From NCBI GenBank assembly GCA_014860585.1, contig JACZJL010000107.1, positions 62,001-126,000 on the forward strand: a DNA stretch of 64,000 nt, read 5' to 3'. Position numbers and translations under genes: made by a program. Position 1 is the stretch's first letter; each line of letters starts with the position of its first letter. The notes under the pieces were generated by a model. It was given only the letters and a program-made list of their open reading frames with translations, made no database searches and had not been told where the DNA came from. The stretch comes from Bacteroidales bacterium (GTDB taxonomy: Bacteria; Bacteroidota; Bacteroidia; Bacteroidales; 4484-276). Of the stretch, positions 27,752-35,590 are shown in pieces.

Positions 27752-28094
27752 TTAAAAATCTGACTAATAATAAGAAAAGTTTGGAAAATATTTGGAAGCA
27801 GGGGTTCAGTACAGTTTCCCAAATTGAGATTTCTTGTTCGTCATTTCAACTTAATACCCAAAATTTTCCCGGTTCATTATTCGATGATTATTTCTACTTT
27901 CCACTGTAATAAAGTTGGAAATTTACCCGTAAAACCTCTACGCATTCAACAATACGCAAATTTAATCAGTAGGTTAGCGGAATTTTTTACAAAAAACAAT
28001 TACTGAGGTTCTTTATCTGCAAACAATGGTTCGCCCAGACCGGATTATTTTGGTTAACAAGTGTTTTGTTCAATGATCATTTCCAAACTTCAGC

Positions 28095-28102
28095 TACTTT
28101 TG
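28095..28102 (+). promoter_or_regulatory. -7 element of the O-acetylation operon
   Basis: TACTTTTG matches TAnnTTTG. It lies downstream of the first in-frame ATG (28066) and 27 bases before the ATG at 28129, which decides the start in favour of 28129. The nearest upstream TTG is 26 bases away, a little far. Confidence 0.45.
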
Positions 28103-28128
28103 CAACCCAATTCAACTGTCAATTTTCA

Positions 28129-29553
28129 ATGGTTTTCAGCAGCAGCCTGTTTTTACTTTACTTTTTTCCGGCTTTTCTCATTGCCTATTATATTATTCCA
28201 CGCAAGCTAAGGAACCTATACACGCTGCTGGCCAGTATCTTTTTTTACGCCTGGGGTGCTCCGGATTTTATTTTCATCGTGCTTGCCTCCATCGTCATTG
28301 ACTATTACATAGTGGATTTAATTTACAAATCTACGCTGCTGAAGGCCAAAAGGATACTGCTCGGGGTGTCTGTAGTCATAAATGTAGGTATGCTGGCTTA
28401 TTTCAAGTATGCCAACTTCCTGGTGGATAATTTCAACGAAATGCTCGGCTGGTTTAACGTTGAGCCTGTAGGATGGGCTGCGGTTGCTTTGCCGATTGGA
28501 ATTTCGTTTTTCACTTTTCAGAAACTTACCTATTCGATTGATGTGTATCGTAAGGTGCATACCCCGCTCCGGCAGTTGACCGACTATGCCATGTACATCC
28601 TGATGTTCCCGCAGCTGATTGCTGGACCGATCGTGCGTTTCAACGAAATTGCCGATCAGATAGAAAACCGGAGAGCATTTGAAACGGTGGATGCAAAGCT
28701 GCTTGGATTTTTCCGATTTGTTGTAGGCTTAGCAAAAAAGGTGCTGATCGCAAATGTTTTAGGTGAACAGGTGGACAAGATTTTTGCCATGCAGCCTTAC
28801 GACATTTCCACTCCCATAGCCTGGATTGGAATTGTGGCTTATTCGTTCCAGATTTACTACGACTTTTCCGGATATTCTGATATGGCCATTGGCCTTGGAC
28901 GTATGATCGGATTTAAATTTCCTGAAAACTTCAACAACCCTTACATTTCTCAAAACATCACCGAGTTCTGGCGTCGGTGGCATATCACCCTGGGACGCTG
29001 GATGCGCGACTATCTCTATATCCCGCTTGGTGGTAGCCGCGTTTCAGTACAAAAACTTTACCTCAATCTGTGGGTGGTTTTTCTCATCTCGGGGCTCTGG
29101 CACGGCGCTGCTTGGAATTTCGTGGTATGGGGCGCTTTCCATGGCCTCTTCCTGATTGCCGACCGCATGTTCCTGATTAAGGTTACAAAGCCGCTGGGAA
29201 AACACTTCAACATCCTGATTACTTATTTCATCACACTGATTGGCTGGGTGCTGTTCAGGGCCGAAACGCTCGAATTTGCTTTTCAGTTTATCGGAAGGAT
29301 GTTTGCTTTTGATGGCGCCAAGACCACCATGTGGTTTGATGCCGAGTTCAGGACCATGATGGTGGCCGGGGCACTTTTTGGTTTTATTGCAGCCTTTGGA
29401 AAAATTGAAACATGGTGGATACAGGTACTTGAAACACCAAAGAAAACCCTGACCGTAGCATTAATGACCGTTACAGCAATTTTGTTTACCATCCTCTGCA
29501 TTGGCTCCATCACTTCCTCATCTTTTAACCCGTTCATTTATTTCAGGTTTTGA
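28129..29553 (+). CDS. MBOAT-family membrane O-acyltransferase (AlgI-like)
   Basis: 474 residues, polytopic, beginning MVFSSSLFLLYFFPAFLIAY, as AlgI-type proteins do. The family signatures are clear: YYDFSGYSDMAIGLGRM, FNNPYISQNITEFWRRWHITL with a following YIPLGGSR, and LISGLWHGAAWNFVVWGAFHG containing the invariant active-site His325. These proteins pass acetyl groups across the inner membrane for O-acetylation of an exopolysaccharide, peptidoglycan or another glycan. The start at 28129 fits the fold and the promoter. The next gene begins 2 bases after the stop and encodes the expected periplasmic partner. The acceptor glycan is unknown because no polysaccharide synthase lies in the window. 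Confidence 0.93.
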   Translation: MVFSSSLFLLYFFPAFLIAYYIIPRKLRNLYTLLASIFFYAWGAPDFIFIVLASIVIDYYIVDLIYKSTLLKAKRILLGVSVVINVGMLAYFKYANFLVDNFNEMLGWFNVEPVGWAAVALPIGISFFTFQKLTYSIDVYRKVHTPLRQLTDYAMYILMFPQLIAGPIVRFNEIADQIENRRAFETVDAKLLGFFRFVVGLAKKVLIANVLGEQVDKIFAMQPYDISTPIAWIGIVAYSFQIYYDFSGYSDMAIGLGRMIGFKFPENFNNPYISQNITEFWRRWHITLGRWMRDYLYIPLGGSRVSVQKLYLNLWVVFLISGLWHGAAWNFVVWGAFHGLFLIADRMFLIKVTKPLGKHFNILITYFITLIGWVLFRAETLEFAFQFIGRMFAFDGAKTTMWFDAEFRTMMVAGALFGFIAAFGKIETWWIQVLETPKKTLTVALMTVTAILFTILCIGSITSSSFNPFIYFRF

Positions 29554-29555
29554 TC

Positions 29556-31334
29556 ATGAAAGTCACCGCTAAACATATCATTTTCCTCCTGCTTGTTGTA
29601 CTGCTTTCTCTGCCTACCTTTCAACATGCTGTCAAATGGTTTAATATACCCCCCCTTGATGGTGATTTCGTCCTTGCTGATCGCCCGAAATATACCTGGC
29701 AAACCTGGATGGATGGATCGTTCCAGAACGGGTTCGATCGCTACATTGAAGATCATATAGGGTTCAGGCCGTTTTTTGTAAGACTGAACAATCAAATTGA
29801 TTTCGACCTGTTTGGCAAAGCGAATGCCGAAGGTGTAGTGGTGGGGAAAAATAACATGCTCTATGAGTACGATTACATCAGGGCATTTACGGGGGGTGAT
29901 TTTATCGGTGAAGCGACGATTGATAAAAAGTTGCTCCGCCTGCAGTTCATTCATCAGTACCTTAAAGAGAATTTTGATATTGATTTCCTCCTTGTTCTCG
30001 AACCCGGTAAAGCCAGGACGTATCCCGAAAATATCCCTGACTGGTACCTGAAGCACGGAAAATCGATATCCAACTACGAGTACATCCTTTCCAAAGCTCA
30101 GGATCTCGGAATTCCTCTCCTCGACCTGAACCATATTTTTGTGGAAGCTAAAGACACTGTTTCCTATCCGCTTTACCCGAGATATGGCATACACTGGAGC
30201 GAGCACACCATGCCTTTTGTGGCTGACACACTCATCCGTTTCCTTGAAAATCTGCGCCAGATTGATATGCCTGAATTTTTTATCGAAGAAGTAAAAATCA
30301 CTGACTCGCTGGCCGACAGCGACTACGATGTTGGAAATACCATCAACCTGCTGTACCGCCTGCCTCATCAACCAATGCCCTATCCAAAGTTTGCCTTTGG
30401 CAGTGAAATGGGCAAGGTCAGGCCGATGGTGCTGGCCATTTCCGACAGCTATTACTGGAATTTTTTCAATACCCGAATCCCAAAGCATCTCTTTGCCAAC
30501 GAAGCCTTCTGGTATTTCAATGCTAAGGTTTATCCCGATTTCTATTTTTGCGAAAAATGGACCCGCGATCTTGATTTGAAAACTGAAATCGAAAAACAGG
30601 ACATCATTATCCTCAGTGTCACCGAGCGTTTCCTTTACAAATTCGACTGGGGATTCATCGACCAGTTGTATGAACTTTATACCCCCAACTACACAGGCGA
30701 CATTGTTTATAAACTCGAAAACCAAATCCGTCTCGATGCCGGCTGGTTTGATGAGATCGTCCAAAAATCAGCAAAACAGGAACTTACACTGGAAGAAGCT
30801 ATCCACAAAGAGGCCTATTACCAGGCCTGGGTTCTTGAGCCTGAAACCTTCCTTACCTGGTACGGACGCGAACATTTCAGGTCGGTAATCACAGGTGATC
30901 CGAAATGGGCTGCAGCAGTGAAAACAAAAGCAGAAGCCGCAAGAATCCGTTTTGAGGAACAATTGGAAAAAGATGCTGATTACATTTTTAACAATGAACA
31001 CCCGGAAATATTCAGACTCAATCTTTTAATATCGCAACACTCATCTGCTATTCGCTCTGACTCCGCCTGGCTAAACGAAGTTAAGGCCAAAGCGGCCTAT
31101 TTCAGGATGGCGTTTGAGGATATGATAAAAGTAGACGCTGAATTTCTTGCAAGGCAAAATGCATCAGAAGATCCTTTGCGGAAAGAAAGGATCAGCTACT
31201 ACGAACAGCAAATCCTGGGTGACCCTGCATGGCTCGAAAGCGTGACCAAAAAAGCACAGGAACAAGGTAAAACAACCGAACAGATGATCCGTGAAGATGC
31301 AATTTACATGGTTGACCAGGAGCCAAAACGGTAA
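29556..31334 (+). CDS. AlgJ/AlgX-like (SGNH-type) O-acetyltransferase partner with four C-terminal 54-residue repeats
   Basis: 592 residues. An N-terminal signal anchor (MKVTAKHIIFLLLVVLLSLP) places it in the periplasm. The next part resembles AlgJ/AlgX/DHHW proteins: DHIGFRPFFVRLNNQIDFDLFG, GKNNMLYEYDYI, a HWSEHT motif near residue 213 and a Ser in LAISDSYYWNF near 295, compatible with an SGNH-hydrolase-like Ser/His site. From about residue 390 to the end there are four repeats with an exact 54-residue period. Each opens with a D..W tryptophan and includes V..KA, E.[ML/I] and DA.Y positions. The ATG at 29556 is 2 bases after the MBOAT stop, so the genes are translationally coupled. The repeat tail is outside the catalytic region and may bind partner proteins or glycan. 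Confidence 0.85.
   Translation: MKVTAKHIIFLLLVVLLSLPTFQHAVKWFNIPPLDGDFVLADRPKYTWQTWMDGSFQNGFDRYIEDHIGFRPFFVRLNNQIDFDLFGKANAEGVVVGKNNMLYEYDYIRAFTGGDFIGEATIDKKLLRLQFIHQYLKENFDIDFLLVLEPGKARTYPENIPDWYLKHGKSISNYEYILSKAQDLGIPLLDLNHIFVEAKDTVSYPLYPRYGIHWSEHTMPFVADTLIRFLENLRQIDMPEFFIEEVKITDSLADSDYDVGNTINLLYRLPHQPMPYPKFAFGSEMGKVRPMVLAISDSYYWNFFNTRIPKHLFANEAFWYFNAKVYPDFYFCEKWTRDLDLKTEIEKQDIIILSVTERFLYKFDWGFIDQLYELYTPNYTGDIVYKLENQIRLDAGWFDEIVQKSAKQELTLEEAIHKEAYYQAWVLEPETFLTWYGREHFRSVITGDPKWAAAVKTKAEAARIRFEEQLEKDADYIFNNEHPEIFRLNLLISQHSSAIRSDSAWLNEVKAKAAYFRMAFEDMIKVDAEFLARQNASEDPLRKERISYYEQQILGDPAWLESVTKKAQEQGKTTEQMIREDAIYMVDQEPKR
30735..31331 (+). repeat. Four in-frame 162-bp repeats (54 residues each)
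   Basis: The conserved Trp codons are at 30744, 30906, 31068 and 31230, giving three identical intervals of 162 bases. Shared positions are D..W...V..KA, then E and a hydrophobic residue, then a DA.Y-like stretch (EAYY, DADY, DAEF, DAIY). The last copy is shortened by the stop codon. Confidence 0.85.
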
Positions 31335-31430
31335 TTGAGATTTTTTAAAATTCTATAAAAGATCAAAAGCCCTATTATTAGTATACAGCAATTCTCCCAC
31401 CTTAAAAATGTCCATCAAATCACTCCAAAC

Positions 31431-31976
31431 ATGACAACATACATTTCACTATTGAGGGGAATCAATGTGAGCGGCCAGAAATTGATAAAAATGGACGCAT
31501 TGAAAGTGCTTTGTGAAAACCTGGGATTTACTGATGTGCGAACCTACCTGCAAAGTGGCAATGTGATATTTCAAACCCATGATAGTCAAATAGCCGTGCT
31601 CGAAAAGCTGATTTCGGATCAGGTTAAAAAGCAATTTGGTTTTGATGTTCCTGTTATCGTCCTGACAGTTGATGACTTAATGGAAATTGTTGAAAAAAAT
31701 CCGTTCAAAGACGACCCCTCAAAAGACCCGGCTTCCCAATACGTGACATTTTTATCTGCTCAACCCGTGAAATACGATATTCAATCCATCGGGTATAAAA
31801 AGACAAAAGAAGAGGAAATTACAGTGACTGAAAGAGCGGTGTATTTGTATTGCCCAAACGGGTATGGGAGAACGAAACTGACCAACAATTTTTTAGAGTC
31901 AAAACTGAATGTCACAGCAACCACAAGAAACTGGAAATCAACAACTGAACTTTTGACAATAGGTCAAAAAAGATGA
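31431..31976 (+). CDS. DUF1697 family protein
   Basis: 181 residues. It starts with MTTYISLLRGINVSGQKLIK and continues with GFTDVRTYLQSGNVIFQ, the hallmark wording of the DUF1697 family, and ends with the TTRNWKS element seen in that family. These are small cytoplasmic proteins of unknown function, often in single-gene units. The gene has no clear promoter motif. It lies 96 bases after the acetyltransferase operon, and no functional link with it is evident. Confidence 0.88.
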   Translation: MTTYISLLRGINVSGQKLIKMDALKVLCENLGFTDVRTYLQSGNVIFQTHDSQIAVLEKLISDQVKKQFGFDVPVIVLTVDDLMEIVEKNPFKDDPSKDPASQYVTFLSAQPVKYDIQSIGYKKTKEEEITVTERAVYLYCPNGYGRTKLTNNFLESKLNVTATTRNWKSTTELLTIGQKR

Positions 31977-32083
31977 GATAATGACCATAATAACCTATTT
32001 AGAACTCATTTGTGATGGCTACGTTAGTGTGCTGTTTCGTATGGACAGAATGAAGCATTCATATATGTTCTATGGTAAAATTT

Positions 32084-32091
32084 TAGCTTTG
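32084..32091 (+). promoter_or_regulatory. -7 element of the deformylase gene
   Basis: TAGCTTTG matches TAnnTTTG and lies 18 bases before the ATG. An AGGAGA Shine-Dalgarno-like sequence (32103-32108) sits immediately before the start codon. No -33 TTG was seen. Confidence 0.4.
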
Positions 32092-32108
32092 CCAAAAAAT
32101 TCAGGAGA

Positions 32109-32762
32109 ATGTTGAGGATTAAAAACGTTTTATTTGCGCTTGCGCTTCTGTTTTTAATAGCAGGTTGTTCAGGTTCGAGACATTTTGTTCGTCTGAGCGA
32201 AAACCCGAAGTCATTTTCAGCAGCACAGGAGGCCTGCATCATGCAGGGCGATATCCTGACACCCATGCGGGTTTTTAAAACCACCAGTTATTCGGATTCA
32301 CTGCTGCTGAGAGCTAAAAGCAGTGATGTAATTGTTGAAACAGATGATCCGGTACTTCATCATTTTATCAGCAGGCTTTACAGCACCGTTCGCGACAGTC
32401 TGTCGCTGGGTGTGGGCATTGCTGCACCCCAGGTGGGGATTCTTAAAAACGTCATCTGGGTTCAACGTTTCGATAAGGAGGGTCAACCTTTTGAGGTTTA
32501 CCTGAACCCTAAAATCATTCAATATTCCTCCCTGAAACAGGAATGCCGCGAGGGGTGTCTATCCATTCCCAACCGATCCGACACACTGCAAACAAGGGCT
32601 TATGCAATACTTATTGAATACGAAAGGCTGGACAAAACCCGCCATGTTGAAATGATCGAGGATTTCACCGCCGTTATCTTCCAACACGAAATTGACCATC
32701 TGAATGGAATTTTGTATCTTGATAGGATTGATGCAGATTTAGCGGGTGCAAAAAAGGAATGA
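32109..32762 (+). CDS. def: Peptide deformylase-like lipoprotein
   Basis: 217 residues. All three peptide deformylase motifs are intact: GVGIAAPQVG (101-110), EGCLSIPN with metal ligand Cys150, and QHEIDHLNG with His193, Glu194 and His197. Canonical deformylase removes formyl from nascent chains in the cytoplasm. This one begins MLRIKNVLFALALLFLIAGC, a textbook lipoprotein signal with lipobox IAGC and Cys20, followed by about 30 extra residues before the enzyme core. The signal is in the same frame, and the ATG is directly preceded by a Shine-Dalgarno-like AGGAGA, so it is not a start-site artefact. It is probably an exported, lipid-anchored metal hydrolase. Its substrate, perhaps formylated peptides outside the cytoplasm, is inference. 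Confidence 0.85.
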   Translation: MLRIKNVLFALALLFLIAGCSGSRHFVRLSENPKSFSAAQEACIMQGDILTPMRVFKTTSYSDSLLLRAKSSDVIVETDDPVLHHFISRLYSTVRDSLSLGVGIAAPQVGILKNVIWVQRFDKEGQPFEVYLNPKIIQYSSLKQECREGCLSIPNRSDTLQTRAYAILIEYERLDKTRHVEMIEDFTAVIFQHEIDHLNGILYLDRIDADLAGAKKE

Positions 32763-32987
32763 ATTTCTTAAAATAAAAAATTCATTCAGCTGTATCAAAT
32801 TTTTTGGGTTAATCTACTCCCATTTTCCAGGAAAGAAACAGAATCGCTTAATGGATGCGAAATGCACTGTTCAAAAACAATTATTCCTACTTTAGCCGCC
32901 CGAAAAGCGCTATTGCCATAATCACAATTTTTCTTATGAGCATTACCGATGGATAAATCGAAATTTATAGTAACCAATGACATTTTG

Positions 32988-33488
32988 ATGCCCCCCACCA
33001 TCCGCTTTGCCTCCGCTTCCGATCTGCCAAGAATTGTGGAAATTTATAACCAGGGTGTAGCAGCGGGCAATGCCAACGCTGACATTGATTTGGTTACGAT
33101 TGCTGACCGGATAGATTGGTTCAATGATCACGACCAGGTAAACTTTCCCATTTACATGGTTGAGATGAAGAATAAAACTGTCGGCTGGGGATCGCTGAGT
33201 CCATACCGCAAAGGAAGGGGCGGGTTGCGCCGGACTGCAGAAATTAGTTACTACATCGATTACGCTTACCACCACCGGGGGTTTGGAAAAATGATCATCG
33301 CTCACATGCTGGAGGATTGCCACCGGTTGGGGATCGAAAATGTGTTTGCCATCATGCTCGACATCAACCCGCCAAGTGCCGGACTGCTTGAGTATTTCGG
33401 ATTTGAAAAATGGGGACATTTACCCGGGATTGTCAACCTGAAAGGGAGAGTTTGCGGGCAGTTGATCTATGGGAAAAATCTGGTCTGA
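32988..33488 (+). CDS. GNAT-family N-acetyltransferase (phosphinothricin acetyltransferase-like)
   Basis: About 166 residues from MPPTIRFASASDLPRIVEIY; an in-frame ATG 13 codons upstream (32949) is possible. The layout IRFAS..DLP.I..IYNQGV, GWGSLSPYR, ISYYIDYAYHHRGFGKMI (the acetyl-CoA loop) and a final LEYFGFEKWGHLPGI matches the Pat/bar-like branch of GNAT enzymes. These acetylate amino groups of small molecules such as amino acid analogues. The gene is isolated and followed by a palindromic intergenic element. The natural substrate is unknown. Confidence 0.88.
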   Translation: MPPTIRFASASDLPRIVEIYNQGVAAGNANADIDLVTIADRIDWFNDHDQVNFPIYMVEMKNKTVGWGSLSPYRKGRGGLRRTAEISYYIDYAYHHRGFGKMIIAHMLEDCHRLGIENVFAIMLDINPPSAGLLEYFGFEKWGHLPGIVNLKGRVCGQLIYGKNLV

Positions 33489-33495
33489 TGTAGTT

Positions 33496-33685
33496 TAGTG
33501 CCAGCAAGAAAACTCGTAATGTTGAAAATCAATGAATACCCCAACCCTCCCGACTGCGTCGGGATAAATTCCGGGAGCATTGATTTTCAACGATTTACTC
33601 CCTTTTCCCCGAGGGATCCCCTAGGGAAGGGTGGGGTAAATAAATCGTTGAAAATCAAATTTAATGGGTTTTCTTACTGGCACTA
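33496..33685. repeat. Nested palindromic intergenic element (copy 1)
   Basis: The outer inverted repeat is TAGTGCCAGCAAGAAAAC (33496-33513) against 33668-33685, with one mismatch in 18. Inside, the unit GTTGAAAATCA occurs three times in alternating orientation. 33521-33534 pairs perfectly with 33578-33591 (14 bp), and 33580-33597 pairs perfectly with 33641-33658 (18 bp). The middle copy can therefore form only one of two hairpins at a time. A small CCCGAC/GTCGGG hairpin lies between the first two. A second element of the same design is at 62975-63134. Confidence 0.8.
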
Positions 33686-33702
33686 ATTAACTCCAACCAA
33701 AA

Positions 33703-34431
33703 TTACTCCTGAACAGAGGAATTCTGCCTGTAAAGCTGCTTAAATTCACTGATGGTCAGGGCGTCTTCAACACGAAACTCGCCAATGGCTGTCCGGTGCA
33801 ACGAAGAGAGGTAAGCACCGCTTCCAAGCGCAATTCCGAAATCATTGGCCAGCGAACGGATATAGGTTCCTTTGCTGCAGCGTACCCTGAAAAAAACCAA
33901 CGGCATTTCAATCCTTGTGATTTCAAAATCAAAGACCTCAACCTGTCGCTGCTGCATGGTTACCTCCTGGTTGCTGCGGGCAAATTTATAAGCACGTTTT
34001 CCATCCACTTTCAGCGCAGAAAAGATGGGCGGCGTTTGCAAAATTGTTCCTGTAAACTGTTTGGTGGCTTGCCTGATCATTTCTCCGGAAATATGTTCTG
34101 TGGAAAATTGCTGATCGGGTTCTGTTTCACCGTCCCACGAAGGTGTGGTGTGGCCAAGCCTGAAACTCCCCGTATATTCTTTTTCGCGCGCCTGGTAGGT
34201 GTCAATGGATTTGGTTTGCTTACCTGTACAAACAATCACGAGTCCGGTGGCCCGGGGATCAAGCGTACCTGCATGGCCAATCTTAATTTTTTTAATTCCA
34301 AACTCATATTTGAGATAAATCTTCAGGCTGTTCACCACATCAAATGAAGTCCAATCGAGGTCTTTGTTGATCAAAAGCACTTCGCCTTCCTTGAAATCGG
34401 GGTGCTGGATAAATGACTTTTTATTGATCAT
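33703..34431 (-). CDS. truB: tRNA pseudouridine(55) synthase TruB
   Basis: 242 residues from MINKKSFIQHPDFKEGEVLL. Converts U55 in the T-loop of tRNAs to pseudouridine. The catalytic Asp lies in KIGHAGTLDPRATGLVIVC. The motifs VNSLKIYLK and RVRCSKGTYIRSLANDFG are also as expected. I start it at 34431 because this ATG overlaps the uppP stop as ATGA, a usual coupled junction. The 31 codons further upstream lie inside uppP and have no family resemblance. It is the last gene of the ftsX operon. Confidence 0.96.
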   Translation of the reverse strand: MINKKSFIQHPDFKEGEVLLINKDLDWTSFDVVNSLKIYLKYEFGIKKIKIGHAGTLDPRATGLVIVCTGKQTKSIDTYQAREKEYTGSFRLGHTTPSWDGETEPDQQFSTEHISGEMIRQATKQFTGTILQTPPIFSALKVDGKRAYKFARSNQEVTMQQRQVEVFDFEITRIEMPLVFFRVRCSKGTYIRSLANDFGIALGSGAYLSSLHRTAIGEFRVEDALTISEFKQLYRQNSSVQE

Positions 34432-35216
34432 AAGATGCCGAACAGAATTGATGTCAACCCTACAACATAGCAATAGATGGCAAACCAGAGCAGTTTTCCT
34501 TTTTTCACGATACCAATCATCCATTTACAGGCGAGAAGGCCAGAGATAAAAGCCGCCAAAAATCCAACCATCAAGGGTAAAGCGCCAACGCTTCCTTCTC
34601 CAGAAATTTCCCCCCCAAGCAAATCCTTAAAATTGGCGCCGATAATTGGGATCAATACCATCAGAAATGAAAACTGAGCGATATCGGCTTTTTTATTCCC
34701 AAGAATTAAACCTGCTGAGATGGTGCTTCCCGATCTTGAAATTCCCGGAATCACGGCAATTGCTTGTGCTATGCCAATAATAAAAGAATCAAGAAAACTG
34801 ATGTTGCGGGTATTGGATTTTTTGAAATGGGCAAACAGCAGCATGGTTGCTGTGATGAGCAACATTGATCCGACGAAAATGAGGTTACCGTTAAAAAGGC
34901 TTTCGACCTGATCCTTAAAAAAGAGACCAATAAAGGCCACCGGTATCATTGAGAAGAAAATTCTTGCGATATAACGGGTTTCGTCATTCCATTTAAAGGC
35001 AAACAGTCCCTTGATTAACCGAAAAATATCTTTATAAAAAACAACTAACGTACTCAGTACTGTGGCGCCATGCACCATCACTGTAAAGACAAGGCTGCGT
35101 TCGGCATTTACGCCCAGCATTACTTTGCCCATCTCAAGATGACCGCTGCTGCTAACCGGTAAAAATTCAGTCAACCCCTGGATAAGCCCTAATAAAAGCG
35201 CCTCTAACCAGTTCAT
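34428..35216 (-). CDS. uppP: Undecaprenyl-diphosphatase UppP (BacA type)
   Basis: 262 residues, polytopic inner-membrane enzyme. It dephosphorylates undecaprenyl diphosphate so the carrier lipid can be reused in peptidoglycan and polysaccharide export, and commonly gives some bacitracin resistance. Both family motifs are intact: LIQGLTEFLPVSSSGHLE at the N-terminus and AVIPGISRSGSTISAGL in the middle. It overlaps DUF3098 upstream and truB downstream by ATGA junctions. Confidence 0.97.
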   Translation of the reverse strand: MNWLEALLLGLIQGLTEFLPVSSSGHLEMGKVMLGVNAERSLVFTVMVHGATVLSTLVVFYKDIFRLIKGLFAFKWNDETRYIARIFFSMIPVAFIGLFFKDQVESLFNGNLIFVGSMLLITATMLLFAHFKKSNTRNISFLDSFIIGIAQAIAVIPGISRSGSTISAGLILGNKKADIAQFSFLMVLIPIIGANFKDLLGGEISGEGSVGALPLMVGFLAAFISGLLACKWMIGIVKKGKLLWFAIYCYVVGLTSILFGIL

Positions 35217-35548
35217 TGGACGGGTTTATCCTGTTCAACCGAATTTGTTTTTTTGGGGCGCTTCATAATGGCAAAGATGCCGATTACGTACCCGGTAATC
35301 AAAAGAATAGGTGAGAGTGTAAGCCGCTGGAAGTTGAACATTTCGTAATTAAAAAAATCAGGACTGTCGCTCCGCCCACCGATCATCAGTATGAAGCCAA
35401 CCACAATAAAGCCGATGGCGATGAGTAATAAACGATAGTTCTCTTTATCAAAAACGAATCCTGCCCCGGCTATCTCTTTTGCTGGAGCAGCTGTGTTAAC
35501 TTTTTTCTTGATCAAAGTTGGTTTTTTGTATCCGGCAGTTTCTTTCAT
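35213..35548 (-). CDS. DUF3098 family small membrane protein
   Basis: 111 residues. A basic, soluble N-terminus is followed by two transmembrane segments (about 38-57, LLLIAIGFIVVGFILMIGG, and 77-94), with FNFQRLTLSPILLITGYVIG between and within them and a cytoplasmic KRPKK end. This matches the Bacteroidota DUF3098 family, usually found between ftsX and uppP as here. It may assist cell-division or envelope functions. The only evidence for that is gene order. Confidence 0.85.
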   Translation of the reverse strand: MKETAGYKKPTLIKKKVNTAAPAKEIAGAGFVFDKENYRLLLIAIGFIVVGFILMIGGRSDSPDFFNYEMFNFQRLTLSPILLITGYVIGIFAIMKRPKKTNSVEQDKPVQ

Positions 35549-35590
35549 AATCCAATTACATTTGCGTATAAAAATCGGGGGTAAAATTAC

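Larger units (their letters stand above)
27679..28128. other. Divergent intergenic region (EF-G-like / acetyltransferase)
   Basis: 450 bases with no convincing gene. A 69-codon frame at 27700-27909 has no recognisable content. A minus-strand TAATTTTG (27744-27751) and a plus-strand TACTTTTG (28095-28102) are candidate -7 elements for the two flanking genes. Confidence 0.45.

Noticed and set aside
27700-27909. 69-codon ORF in the intergenic region before the acetyltransferase genes
   Set aside because: AT-rich, no ribosome-binding site, no family resemblance; the region is better explained as promoter DNA.
29538-30764. 408-codon ORF on the minus strand opposite the AlgJ-like gene
   Set aside because: No signal peptide or family motif. 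It lies wholly inside a well-supported gene with a promoter and translational coupling, so it is a codon-usage shadow.
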